A stretch of DNA of 35,902 nt from Spirochaetota bacterium (GTDB taxonomy: Bacteria > Spirochaetota > UBA4802 > JAFGJZ01). The notes beneath the pieces were generated by a model. The model searched no databases. It was not told where the DNA came from and worked only from the letters and a program-made list of their open reading frames with translations. The DNA lies in NCBI GenBank assembly GCA_029554345.1, contig JAKPJF010000128.1, forward strand, positions 1 to 35,902, given 5' to 3'. A program made the position numbers and the translations under genes. Shown here in pieces: positions 6,578 to 15,729 of the stretch (position 1 is the stretch's first letter; each line of letters opens with the position of its first letter).

Positions 6578-9500
6578 ATGAAATTTAAGCCGATGGCCAT
6601 TATAGGTATATTCTCATTGTTGATGTGCGGTTTTCTTTCCGCCGTAAATGATGACGGAATGAGTGTTTTTGGAGATTCCGAAAATATCTCTTCTTCTGAT
6701 GTTTTTAAGGGCGAAGTCTTTGATTCCGTCACGAAGAAGCCGGTGAAAAAAGCAAAAATTGAATTTAAAAATATAAATCTTGGAGTAGGTTATTATACCG
6801 CCGAGACTGATTCTTCCGGAAAATTTGAAATCAAGGGATATATAAAAAACATAATTTACCGCGTGGCAGTGAGCGCGGATGGTTATGTTAACTTTTCTTC
6901 AACCGCATCAATGGACTCTGATAAAATGAAAATATTTCTTGCTCCGGAATGCCGCATTTTAGGCGCTGTGAGCGATTCGGCCGGTAAAAAAATCGAAGGC
7001 GTAGATGTTAGAATTTCTTCATCATACGGTTATGATGAAGCGGATGAATATGATGATTATAATGTTTCTTCTTCCGGTACACGAACCAAGCCGGTTGAAA
7101 CGACATCTTCGGGAGCTTATTCTTTCGTCAAGCTTCCAGCCGGTTCATATAATGTGACTTTTTCAAAAGCCGGATATATTTCTGAAACCGTGCAGGTTAG
7201 AAATATCAAACACGGCGAATATTTTGATCTAAACATGGTTTTGTTCCGTCCGTCAACAATCACCGGAAAGATAAATATATCCGAGCTGAATGTTCCTGCT
7301 GTTAATGTTGAAATATATGCAGAGGGGAAAGCCGTTCATTCGGCGGTTACATTTGATGACGGAACATATCTTCTTTCGGACATGAAACCGGGTGTTTATA
7401 CTGTCAGGACTAATCATTCGGGATTTTTCGAAAAGAAAATTGATAAGCTTAATTTGAAAGAAGGCGAAGAAATCAAGAATATCGATTTTACGGTAGTGCC
7501 TAAGAAAGCCGAGGTTGATGTTTCTTCATACCGATATGTTTTTTCACCCGGAACGACGGTCGCGTTCGAGATGCGTACGTTCAGAATAGAAACTGCAAAT
7601 GTTTCCATATACAAGGTTCCGGTAAGTTTTTTTACCAAGGGCATTCATGATCCTCATTCCGTTGACGTGAAGGCAAACGGTTTTGAAATCCATTCGTCAT
7701 GGAAGGAGTCTATAAGAGAATTTTCTCCGTTTGAATGGCGCTATCAGACGCTGGAAATAACGAAGCCTCTTCCGACAGGCGGATACTGCATCGAAGTTAA
7801 AGGCGAGAACGGAGTAAAATCGAGAAAATTCTTTACAGTTACTTCAGTCGGCGTAGTCGCCAAGCGTTCTCCTTCATCGCTATTTGTTTACTCGAGCAGT
7901 CTTGTTTCAAATGCTCCTGTCAAGGGAACGGAAGTCTATGTTTATAAACGCAAAAAATCAAATGATGATTATTATGATATCAACCGTATAGAAAAGCTTC
8001 CTGCTGATTTTGTGACAAAAGCTGTTACCGATGAAAAAGGAATCTGTCAGATAAAGATGAAGTCAAATGAAAGCATGATTATTCTGGCTGTAGCGCCTGA
8101 CAGAAGTTTCGCTTTTTGTGAAAGCACTTCCGCATCGCAGTCGCAGAGCGAGATGAATAAATTCTATATTTACACGGACCGTCCAGTTTACCGTGCAGAT
8201 GACACTGTTTTTTACAAGGTTATCGCAAAAAAGCGTTCTGAAGTTATGACTCCAATCGCGGGTAAAACTTTTGCTTATAGAATCATTAACACAAACAATG
8301 ACAAAATAATAGAAGAGGGCAATCTTTCTCTTGATGAATGGGGAACTTTCAATTCAAAAATAAAAATTCCGGAATCGGCAGGTCTCGGAAGATTCGAATT
8401 GCGCGTAGGAGACTCGCTTGATAATCTTTTTGCACGCGGCTTTTTCTATGTCGAGCAGTATCGCAAGCCCGAGTACAAGGTTGAAGTTCTTCCTTCAAAG
8501 GAATTTTTTCTAAACGGCGAAAGCGCGGAATTTAAGGTCGATGCAAAATACTTTTTCGGCGCGCCTCTCAAAAATGCCGTGGTCAGATACAGATTCTATG
8601 AAACACGCGATGATTTTTCGATTAACGGCGACAGATATTCGCAGAGTACGGTTTATGACAAGCTCAGACTCGAAGGCGAAAAGAATCTTGATGATAACGG
8701 AATTGCCGTATTGCGCATTGATACGGGGAAGCTTCCTTTCGACAGAAAAATAACACTCGAAGCAACTGTTACGGATGCGTCTAATATAAGCATTACTTCC
8801 TCCGGTAATGTCCGCATAGGCAGAGGCGAATTTTATATCAGAATAAGTCCCGAAAAATCATTTTATGATTCATCGGAAAATAAAAAGATATTGGTCGAAA
8901 CTTTTTCACAGTCCGGAAAACCCGTGAGCGCTGATGTTGAAATAAATCTTTTCAGATATATATGGAAACCTTATCATCGTGTTTATGTGCATGAAGGTAA
9001 GGCGTTCTTTACGAAAAAGATTTCAACTGATTCGAAAGGAAAAGCGGAACTTGTTATACCTGCCGCGAAGGATTCATCAGGCGAATTCGATATTATGGGA
9101 AGCGCGAAAGACCGTTTCGGAAATGAAATAAAAGCGTCAAAAGTAATTCTCATATATTCCGCTTCTTCGGATACGAAATCGAAATTCGGAAACCTTGAAC
9201 TTGAAATAGACAAGAAGAAAATCGATAAGCCTGAAGAAATAACTATTCTTCTGAAAAGCCGTTTTACGGATGCCAATGTGTGTCTAACGGTCGAAGGCCG
9301 CGACGTCTATGCTTCGCGTCTTGTAAAAATGAATTCAAACGTGATTGCGGTAAAACTTCCTGTAAAAGACAGTTATGCGCCGAATTTTTTCGTGACGGCT
9401 ACCATGCAGAGGGGCCGCGCGCTCTATACTGCCCGTGAACAGGTTACGCTTCCGGAAAAAGATACATCTATGAAAATTTCGATTTCAAGCGATAAGGAAA

Positions 9501-11920
9501 AATATTCTCCCGGTGAAAAAGCGAAAATAAAAATCAAGGCAGTCGATGTAAACGGAAAACCGGTTAAAGCGGATCTTTCTCTTGCCGCGGTAGATGAATC
9601 GATTTTCTCGATACGTTATGATCACACGCCCGAGATAAACGGATTTTTTTATTCGAAGATTTCAAACTGGGTTTCGACGACTTATTCTTATCCGATCAAT
9701 CTATATGCCGGTGCAGGCAAGGATGGAAAGACTAAGGTAAGAAGCCGCTTTGAGGATACAGCTTTCTGGAAGGCCGATATTAAAACCAATGCGTCCGGCG
9801 AGGCGTCGATCGAAATTAATCTTCCAGATAATCTGACCACCTGGCGTTTGACAGCGCGCGGTCATGATAAGAGCGGAATGGCCGGAGAAAGTAGACAGAA
9901 ATTCCTAGTGTCGCAGGATCTTGTTTCTAGAATCGGAAAACCGCGTTTTTTAATTGAAGGTGATGAAATAGATCTCCTTGGAATTGTGACAAGCAATACT
10001 CCGCGCGGTCTTTCCAGTGTAGGTTTGAAATTTTCAGCTGACGGAAGTGAGCTTAAGACTAATGATTTGTCAAAAGTTTCTCTTCCTGGATTCGGAACCC
10101 ATTCGCTTTCATATAAGTATAATGTGCCGCAGAAAGAATCTATTGATTTGCAATTTGATTCTTATGCCGACAAGGAAGCTTCGGATGCTGTTAAATATTC
10201 CGTTCCGGTTGAAAAACGCGGAAGCCGTTACCGCCTTTTCGGAATTGCGGAAACAGGCAAAAAAACCGAACTGAAATTTTTAAAAGATTCATCGGACTTT
10301 GAATTTGTGCCTGAGCGCGCCGTTGTGACTTTTAATCCGAGTCCGGTATTTCAGATGCTTAACGCATGCAATTATCTTGTCGAATATCCTTACGGTTGTA
10401 TTGAGCAGACAATCAACAGATTCATTCCGCTTCTTGCAGTTCATACTTTGATAAATGAAAAAGGCGCCGGACATCTGATTGATGATAAATACAAAAAAAA
10501 TCTCAACGCCTTTGTGCTTGAAGGGATTTCGCGTGTCCAGTCGATGCAGAATGATGACGGAAGTTGGGGATGGTTTGCCGGCGACAGAGGAAACGAGTTT
10601 CTGACATGTTACGCGCTTTCATCTCTGAAGAAAGCTGAGCAAAAAGGTTTTAACATATCGAAGCAGACCGTTGACAGCGGTCTTGCGGCAGTATCAAGAA
10701 TGATGAATGCAAAAAATAATAAAGGATATGTCAGCGGCTATGCCGAACTCGCGAATCTGCTTTATGTTTATTCTTTGTGCGGCAGATGGAATCATGAGCT
10801 TTATGCGGAATTGTCGAAACGCAAACCGGTTTCATACGAATCAGCTTTTATTATAAATGCTCTATCTGTTACAAATGCCGAACGCGATAAAGCGTTTAAA
10901 TCAAAGAATCTCAATATTATTGTTGAGATTAAGAAAGCGAAGAAGGCGCTTCTTGATTCTGCAGGCAAAGACGAATACGGCATCGTGTGGAAGAGCAGTT
11001 ATAATCCGTGGTCATGGCAGGGAAATGATTCCGAGATGACTGCGCATGCGCTTTCAGCTCTTTGCCGTCTCAAAGGAAATGATGACTTGAAAGCTCAGAT
11101 CGTGCTTTCTCTTTCCAAAAGAGCGAACGGCGGAATATGGGTGAGTACAAAAGGAACCGGAACGGTTATTCTTTCGCTTTGTGATTATTTTGACGGTGTG
11201 AAAGATATCGGCGCGGAGGCTTCTGAAATCAAAGTTTCAGTTAACGGCAAAAATCTGGTAAACATCAAGTATGATCCGGCTGATAAGAGTGCCGTTTCGG
11301 ATAAGCTTACGAGATATGTGAAACTTTCGGGAGAAAAAGGGCCTGTTGTGTTTGAGAGTTCATCGGCCGGAGGAAAGGGTTCAACTGTCAGCGTGACCGT
11401 GGAGGGCACACTCAAATTCAATCCTAAAGGTTTTACTTCCATATTTAAGTCAAATGAGCGGTCTCTTTCCGCGCTGAATAACGGAATAGATGTCAGCAGA
11501 ACATTTTACAGGCTCAAACGCATATTTGATCTGAACGGTGCAGAATATCTCATTCCTGAAATGATAAAACCTGAGAATGGAATTAAGAGCGGAGATGAAA
11601 TTATGGTCAAGGTACGTTTTTCTTCAAAGGAAAACCTTGATTATGTTGCTCTCGAGGATTTTTTGCCAAGCGGTTTTGAAGTGAGCAGAGTTGACGCTTA
11701 CGGCGGAATAAACCAGTACAGCAGAGCGGAAAGATGGGATAACCGTATGGTATTCTTCTTTTCGGAACTGAAAGCGAAACAGGTATATGAACTTGCCTAT
11801 ACTGTGCGTGCCGAGCTTTCGGGAAAATTTATGGTCAGACCGTCCATTGCAGGATGTATGTATGAGCCGTCTGTTCAGGGATGGAGTTCGCCAGCCGAGA
11901 TTGAAGTGAAAAAGAAATAG
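6578..11920 (+). CDS. Alpha-2-macroglobulin-like protein with thioester
   Basis: The 1780-residue protein begins with a signal sequence (residues 1-22). Three carboxypeptidase-regulatory-like beta-sandwiches follow (about 44-300, e.g. GEVFDSVTKKPVKKA, GKINISELNVPAV). Next is the macroglobulin core: an MG2-type strand IYTDRPVYRADDTVFYK (about 531-547), the A2M block FWKADIKTNASGEASIEINL with TTWRLTARG (about 1063-1095), the thioester C1274-I-E-Q1277 in YPYGCIEQT, a helical thioester domain with DDGSWGWF, and a C-terminal receptor-binding-like domain with LPSGFEV. Such proteins trap proteases: cleavage of a bait region exposes the thioester, which bonds to the attacker. No penicillin-binding protein PbpC partner is adjacent, unlike the Escherichia coli-type locus. 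The start follows GGAGGAAAT. It is alone in its transcript and ends at a terminator. Confidence 0.93.
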   Translation: MKFKPMAIIGIFSLLMCGFLSAVNDDGMSVFGDSENISSSDVFKGEVFDSVTKKPVKKAKIEFKNINLGVGYYTAETDSSGKFEIKGYIKNIIYRVAVSADGYVNFSSTASMDSDKMKIFLAPECRILGAVSDSAGKKIEGVDVRISSSYGYDEADEYDDYNVSSSGTRTKPVETTSSGAYSFVKLPAGSYNVTFSKAGYISETVQVRNIKHGEYFDLNMVLFRPSTITGKINISELNVPAVNVEIYAEGKAVHSAVTFDDGTYLLSDMKPGVYTVRTNHSGFFEKKIDKLNLKEGEEIKNIDFTVVPKKAEVDVSSYRYVFSPGTTVAFEMRTFRIETANVSIYKVPVSFFTKGIHDPHSVDVKANGFEIHSSWKESIREFSPFEWRYQTLEITKPLPTGGYCIEVKGENGVKSRKFFTVTSVGVVAKRSPSSLFVYSSSLVSNAPVKGTEVYVYKRKKSNDDYYDINRIEKLPADFVTKAVTDEKGICQIKMKSNESMIILAVAPDRSFAFCESTSASQSQSEMNKFYIYTDRPVYRADDTVFYKVIAKKRSEVMTPIAGKTFAYRIINTNNDKIIEEGNLSLDEWGTFNSKIKIPESAGLGRFELRVGDSLDNLFARGFFYVEQYRKPEYKVEVLPSKEFFLNGESAEFKVDAKYFFGAPLKNAVVRYRFYETRDDFSINGDRYSQSTVYDKLRLEGEKNLDDNGIAVLRIDTGKLPFDRKITLEATVTDASNISITSSGNVRIGRGEFYIRISPEKSFYDSSENKKILVETFSQSGKPVSADVEINLFRYIWKPYHRVYVHEGKAFFTKKISTDSKGKAELVIPAAKDSSGEFDIMGSAKDRFGNEIKASKVILIYSASSDTKSKFGNLELEIDKKKIDKPEEITILLKSRFTDANVCLTVEGRDVYASRLVKMNSNVIAVKLPVKDSYAPNFFVTATMQRGRALYTAREQVTLPEKDTSMKISISSDKEKYSPGEKAKIKIKAVDVNGKPVKADLSLAAVDESIFSIRYDHTPEINGFFYSKISNWVSTTYSYPINLYAGAGKDGKTKVRSRFEDTAFWKADIKTNASGEASIEINLPDNLTTWRLTARGHDKSGMAGESRQKFLVSQDLVSRIGKPRFLIEGDEIDLLGIVTSNTPRGLSSVGLKFSADGSELKTNDLSKVSLPGFGTHSLSYKYNVPQKESIDLQFDSYADKEASDAVKYSVPVEKRGSRYRLFGIAETGKKTELKFLKDSSDFEFVPERAVVTFNPSPVFQMLNACNYLVEYPYGCIEQTINRFIPLLAVHTLINEKGAGHLIDDKYKKNLNAFVLEGISRVQSMQNDDGSWGWFAGDRGNEFLTCYALSSLKKAEQKGFNISKQTVDSGLAAVSRMMNAKNNKGYVSGYAELANLLYVYSLCGRWNHELYAELSKRKPVSYESAFIINALSVTNAERDKAFKSKNLNIIVEIKKAKKALLDSAGKDEYGIVWKSSYNPWSWQGNDSEMTAHALSALCRLKGNDDLKAQIVLSLSKRANGGIWVSTKGTGTVILSLCDYFDGVKDIGAEASEIKVSVNGKNLVNIKYDPADKSAVSDKLTRYVKLSGEKGPVVFESSSAGGKGSTVSVTVEGTLKFNPKGFTSIFKSNERSLSALNNGIDVSRTFYRLKRIFDLNGAEYLIPEMIKPENGIKSGDEIMVKVRFSSKENLDYVALEDFLPSGFEVSRVDAYGGINQYSRAERWDNRMVFFFSELKAKQVYELAYTVRAELSGKFMVRPSIAGCMYEPSVQGWSSPAEIEVKKK

Positions 11921-11926
11921 TGGCAT

Positions 11927-11954
11927 GCCGGAGGTTCATCGCCTCCGGCTTTCT
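11927..11954 (+). terminator. Rho-independent terminator after the macroglobulin gene
   Basis: Perfect 8-bp GC-rich stem GCCGGAGG (11927-11934) / CCTCCGGC (11942-11949), 7-base loop, then TTTCT. It starts six bases after the stop codon. Confidence 0.85.
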
Positions 11955-12009
11955 AAAAAATCATTGACCGATTAAGAGCCAAAAGAAGAATCTTTTCTGC
12001 GGAGGAATT

Positions 12010-13458
12010 ATGCTTTATAACAAATCCATGAAGGAGCTTTCGGAGCTTCTAGATAAAAAAGAGATAAAATCACTTGATATAGCAGACGAGCTCATCAACC
12101 GGACTGAAAAGATCGAGCCTAAAATTCATTCATATATAACATTTGATCAGGAAAAATTTAAAGAGCAGGCAAAGAAATCCGATGAGCGCAGAGCTTCCGG
12201 CAAATCTCTTTCAAAATTCGACGGAATTCCAATCGCGTTAAAAGACAATATTGCCGTAAAAGACGTCAAGCTTTCATGCGGATCGAAAATTCTCGGTGAT
12301 TTCATGTCGCCGTATAATGCGACTGTTACTGAAAAGCTTACCGACAGCGGTTTTGTAATAAGCGGAAAAACAAATCTCGATGAATTCGCGATGGGTTCAA
12401 CAACCGAATCTTCGTTTTACGGTGTAACCAAAAATCCTCATAATACAGACAAGGTGCCGGGCGGAAGTTCCGGCGGTTCGGCAGCTGCAGTCAGCGCATC
12501 TTTAGTTCCGGCGTCGCTTGGATCAGATACAGGCGGATCGATCAGACTGCCTGCGTCGTTTTGCGGTGTTGTCGGAATTAAGCCGACTTACGGAAGGGTT
12601 TCGCGCTTCGGTCTCGTTGCGTACGCGTCATCGCTTGATCAGATCGGAACATTCGCGCGTTCTGTTGATGACGCGGCAGATCTTCTTTCGGTGATTTCAG
12701 GTTATGACAAAAAAGATTCAACATCCGCTGAAGGATCAATCGATTTTTCATCCGATAAACTTTCTGGAGATGTGAAGGGTCTTCGCATCGGGCTTCCTGA
12801 TGAATATTTTAACGGCGTGGGCGCTGAAATTTCTGATGCGGTTATGAATGCCGTTAAAGAACTTGAAAAGAAGGGCGCGGTAATAGAAAAGATTTCTCTG
12901 AAGATGACTGAATATGCCGTGCCGGTATATTATTTAATAGCTACGTCGGAAGCTTCATCGAATCTTTCAAGATTTGACGGAATACGCTACGGCAGAAGAC
13001 CCGACGGGGTTGAGTCGCTTTCCGATCTTTATGAAAAAGCGCGCAGTGAAGGTTTCGGCGGCGAGGTCAAACGCAGAATAGTTCTCGGAACGTATTCTCT
13101 TTCGAGCGGATATTATGATGCATATTATCTCAAGGCCCTCAAGGGAAGAACCTTGATTATAAATGATTTCAAAGAAGCTTATAAAAAATGCGATGTAATA
13201 ATGTCGCCTGTTGCCGCGAATACAGCTTTCGGAATCGGCGAAAAAATGAACGATCCGCTTGCCATGTATCTTTCTGATATTTTGACCATTTCGGCAAACC
13301 TTGCAGGTGTGCCGGGAATTTCCGTTCCTGTAGGACTCGATTCGCAGAAGATGCCGATTGGTCTTCAGATTATGGGCAATTATTTCAAGGAAAGAGACAT
13401 TCTCAACGCGGCAAAAGCTGTTGAAGGAGTTTTCGGAAAGTATGAGCCGCAGATATAA
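12010..13458 (+). CDS. gatA: Aspartyl/glutamyl-tRNA amidotransferase subunit A
   Basis: The 482-residue amidase-signature enzyme has the complete Lys-cisSer-Ser triad: K78 (ALKDNI), S153 in GGSSGGSAAA and S177 in GSDTGGSIRLPASFCG. GVVGIKPTYGRVSRFGLVAYASSLDQIG is diagnostic of GatA rather than other amidases. In the GatCAB complex it releases ammonia from glutamine for conversion of Glu-tRNA(Gln) and/or Asp-tRNA(Asn). Length is normal for the family. gatC and gatB are not in the window, so the operon is split. The start has TGCGGAGGA eight bases upstream. Its 3' end overlaps the start of a lipoprotein gene by 17 bases. Confidence 0.95.
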   Translation: MLYNKSMKELSELLDKKEIKSLDIADELINRTEKIEPKIHSYITFDQEKFKEQAKKSDERRASGKSLSKFDGIPIALKDNIAVKDVKLSCGSKILGDFMSPYNATVTEKLTDSGFVISGKTNLDEFAMGSTTESSFYGVTKNPHNTDKVPGGSSGGSAAAVSASLVPASLGSDTGGSIRLPASFCGVVGIKPTYGRVSRFGLVAYASSLDQIGTFARSVDDAADLLSVISGYDKKDSTSAEGSIDFSSDKLSGDVKGLRIGLPDEYFNGVGAEISDAVMNAVKELEKKGAVIEKISLKMTEYAVPVYYLIATSEASSNLSRFDGIRYGRRPDGVESLSDLYEKARSEGFGGEVKRRIVLGTYSLSSGYYDAYYLKALKGRTLIINDFKEAYKKCDVIMSPVAANTAFGIGEKMNDPLAMYLSDILTISANLAGVPGISVPVGLDSQKMPIGLQIMGNYFKERDILNAAKAVEGVFGKYEPQI

Positions 13459-13864
13459 AGAGTGCCTATCCGCAATAACTGCCGCATTTTTATTATCCTG
13501 TTCATCATATCAAAGCGTGTCATTTCCGGCACGCTTTGATTTTATTCATTCAGAAGGAAAGACTCAGATTAAAATGACTACAGAGCGGTTTATTTGCGTT
13601 CCTTCGGATTCGTCGGATAAGAATACCGTTATGATTGAATCAATGAAAGAATTCGAGAAAGGTAATTTTGTTGAAGCAGAGCGGATTCTTTTGGAGCTGA
13701 TTTATTTTTTTCCTGATGACGGAGAGCTTTATAATAATCTCGGTGTGGTATATGAATCGCGCGGAGATGTTAACTCCGCGCTATCCTGTTATATGACTGC
13801 CTGCCGTATCAACGGCAAAAGCGCTTTCAGGCATAACCTGAAATATGCTTCTACTCGGCCTTAG
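13442..13864 (+). CDS. TPR lipoprotein
   Basis: A 140-residue protein. The ATG at 13442 gives a clear lipoprotein signal, MSRRYKECLSAITAAFLLSC; the longer open frame upstream is only the out-of-phase 3' part of gatA. After lipidation at the Cys of LLSC comes a short beta segment, then two TPR-type helices (EFEKGNFVEAERILLELIYFFP and GELYNNLGVVYESRGDVNSAL). It overlaps gatA by 17 bases and so is probably translated by coupling. A perfect 11-bp inverted repeat inside the coding sequence may reduce transcription. The 3' end overlaps the convergent typA end by 14 bases. Function unknown; small TPR lipoproteins often serve as scaffolds at the outer membrane. Confidence 0.8.
   Translation: MSRRYKECLSAITAAFLLSCSSYQSVSFPARFDFIHSEGKTQIKMTTERFICVPSDSSDKNTVMIESMKEFEKGNFVEAERILLELIYFFPDDGELYNNLGVVYESRGDVNSALSCYMTACRINGKSAFRHNLKYASTRP
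13509..13540 (+). other. Terminator-like hairpin inside a coding region
   Basis: ATCAAAGCGTG (13509-13519) and CACGCTTTGAT (13530-13540) are perfectly complementary, with a 10-base loop, and TTTATTC follows. The hairpin starts 51 bases after the gatA stop and lies inside the lipoprotein gene. It could act as a partial terminator or attenuator for gatA. Confidence 0.65.
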
Positions 13865-15656
13865 ATTTTTTTCTTTCGTGAATCTTCAGAACTTTCTTTC
13901 TCATTCTTATGCTTGTAGGCGTAATTTCAAGAAGTTCGTCATCCTGAATATATTCGAGTGCCTGCTCAAAATTGAACTGACGAGGCGGAATGAGTTTAAC
14001 CGCATCATCGGAACCTGCCGCACGCATATTGGTGAGTTTTTTGGTTTTGCTCGGATTTACGTCGAGATCATTTTCGCGTGAGTGTTCTCCGATAATCATT
14101 CCTTCGTAAACTGAAACACCCGGATTGAGGAAAAGAGTTCCGCGATCCTGAAGATTGTCAAGAGCGTAAGCTACAGTGATTCCCGGTTCCATCGCAACAA
14201 GCACACCGCGTGTTCTCGAAGGAATAAGACCTTTGTGTGGTTCGTATCCGTGGAAGAGATGATTGAGTATTCCTGTACCGCGTGTTTCCGTCATAAATTC
14301 GTTTCTGAATCCGATTAATCCGCGTGCAGGAATGTTGAATTCGAGACGGGTATAACCGTCGGATCCCTGAACCATGTTGACGAGTTCACCTTTTCGTGTT
14401 CCCATTTTTTCGATTACGACTCCGGAAAACTCTTCAGCTACGTCGATGACCGCGTGTTCAATCGGCTCGTGTCTGACACCGTCAATTTCTTTGTAAAGAA
14501 CGGCAGGTTTTGAAATCTGAAACTCGTAGCCTTCGCGGCGCATATTCTCAACAAGTATCGAAAACTGAAGTTCGCCGCGGCCTTTTACCGTAAATGAATC
14601 TTTTGTGTCAGCTTTTTCTATAACAAGAGAAGGGTTCTTTTCTATTTCGCGTTCGAGACGTTCCCAGATGTGGCGGCTTGTGACATATTTCCCTTCTTTT
14701 CCAAAGAAAGGAGAATCGTTTACAATAAAGTTAACCGCGATTGTCGGTTCGTCGATTTCAATTCCGTCTTTTGCAATAGGATTATCAGGGTTTGAGAATG
14801 AATCGCCGAGATCGACTTGTTCTGCGCCTGCAATTGATACGATATCTCCGGCATGAGCTTCGGCGATTTCGCTTTTTTTCATTCCGCTGTATTCGAAGAT
14901 TTTTGTTACTTTGAAGTTTGATATTTCGCCCTTGCGTTTTATGAGAGCTAGATTGTCGCCGGCTTTTACAACGCCGTCGGCGATTCTTCCGGTTGCGATT
15001 TTTCCGATATAATTATCGTATTCGAGCGCGGACACAAGAAACTGAAATTCTTCGGAATCAGATCCGCTAGGTTCAGGAACGTGTTTGATGATTGCTTCGT
15101 AGATCGGAGTCATGTCAGTTGATTCATCATAAAGCGTTGTATGAGCTATTCCGTTTTTTGCGGATGCGAAAACATAAGGGAAATCAAGCTGTTCATTAGT
15201 TGCATTAAGTTCTACGAAAAGGTCAAAGATCATGTCGATAACTTCTTCGGGGCGGCTGTTCGGACGGTCAATTTTGTTAACAATTACGATCGGTTTATGA
15301 CCTGCCTCAAGCGATTTCTTGAGAACATATTTTGTCTGAGGCATAGGGCCTTCAAATGCGTCAACAACGAGAAGTACCGAGTTAACCATTTTTAGAATAC
15401 GCTGAACCTCACCGCCGAAATCGGCGTGTCCCGGAGTATCTACAAGGTTGATTTTGAAATCCTTGTAGTGAATTGATGCGTTTTTAGAGAATATTGTTAT
15501 TCCGCGTTCTTTTTCAAGATCATTGGAGTCCATTACCCTTTCGTCGACTTTTTCATTCGAACGGAAAACGCCCGACTGCTTCAAAAGCGCGTCGACGAGG
15601 GTAGTTTTTCCATGGTCAACGTGGGCAACTATTGCTATATTTTTGATTTGTTTCAT
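13851..15656 (-). CDS. typA: Ribosome-associated GTPase TypA/BipA
   Basis: A 601-residue translational GTPase. The start is the ATG at 15656, preceded by AGGTGG; a 13-codon upstream extension has no such site. G motifs: AHVDHGKTTL (P-loop, about 11-20), RGITIFSKN (switch I), DTPGHADFGGEV (switch II), NKIDRP, and FASAKNG. EF-G-like beta-barrel and alpha/beta domains follow, with VKGRGELQFSILVENMRREGYE and a C-terminal TypA-specific domain containing PSRTRGVLVAM and GEHSRENDLDVNPSKTKKLTNMR, diagnostic of BipA. It acts at the 70S ribosome and in 50S assembly, especially at low temperature or stress. Single gene, convergent with the gatA unit. Confidence 0.96.
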   Translation of the reverse strand: MKQIKNIAIVAHVDHGKTTLVDALLKQSGVFRSNEKVDERVMDSNDLEKERGITIFSKNASIHYKDFKINLVDTPGHADFGGEVQRILKMVNSVLLVVDAFEGPMPQTKYVLKKSLEAGHKPIVIVNKIDRPNSRPEEVIDMIFDLFVELNATNEQLDFPYVFASAKNGIAHTTLYDESTDMTPIYEAIIKHVPEPSGSDSEEFQFLVSALEYDNYIGKIATGRIADGVVKAGDNLALIKRKGEISNFKVTKIFEYSGMKKSEIAEAHAGDIVSIAGAEQVDLGDSFSNPDNPIAKDGIEIDEPTIAVNFIVNDSPFFGKEGKYVTSRHIWERLEREIEKNPSLVIEKADTKDSFTVKGRGELQFSILVENMRREGYEFQISKPAVLYKEIDGVRHEPIEHAVIDVAEEFSGVVIEKMGTRKGELVNMVQGSDGYTRLEFNIPARGLIGFRNEFMTETRGTGILNHLFHGYEPHKGLIPSRTRGVLVAMEPGITVAYALDNLQDRGTLFLNPGVSVYEGMIIGEHSRENDLDVNPSKTKKLTNMRAAGSDDAVKLIPPRQFNFEQALEYIQDDELLEITPTSIRMRKKVLKIHERKKSKAE

Positions 15657-15729
15657 TAAAAGATACCACCTGTGCGGGCAGTATTTTTTAAGCATTGTTA
15701 TCCGTAAAGAATATTTTTAATGGTTTATT

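Noticed and set aside
13358-13441. Longer N-terminus for the TPR lipoprotein
   Set aside because: The upstream part reads gatA out of phase; starting at 13442 yields a clean lipoprotein signal.
15657-15695. 13-codon N-terminal extension of TypA
   Set aside because: AGGTGG is placed for the ATG at 15656, and TypA proteins begin a few residues before AHVDHGKT.
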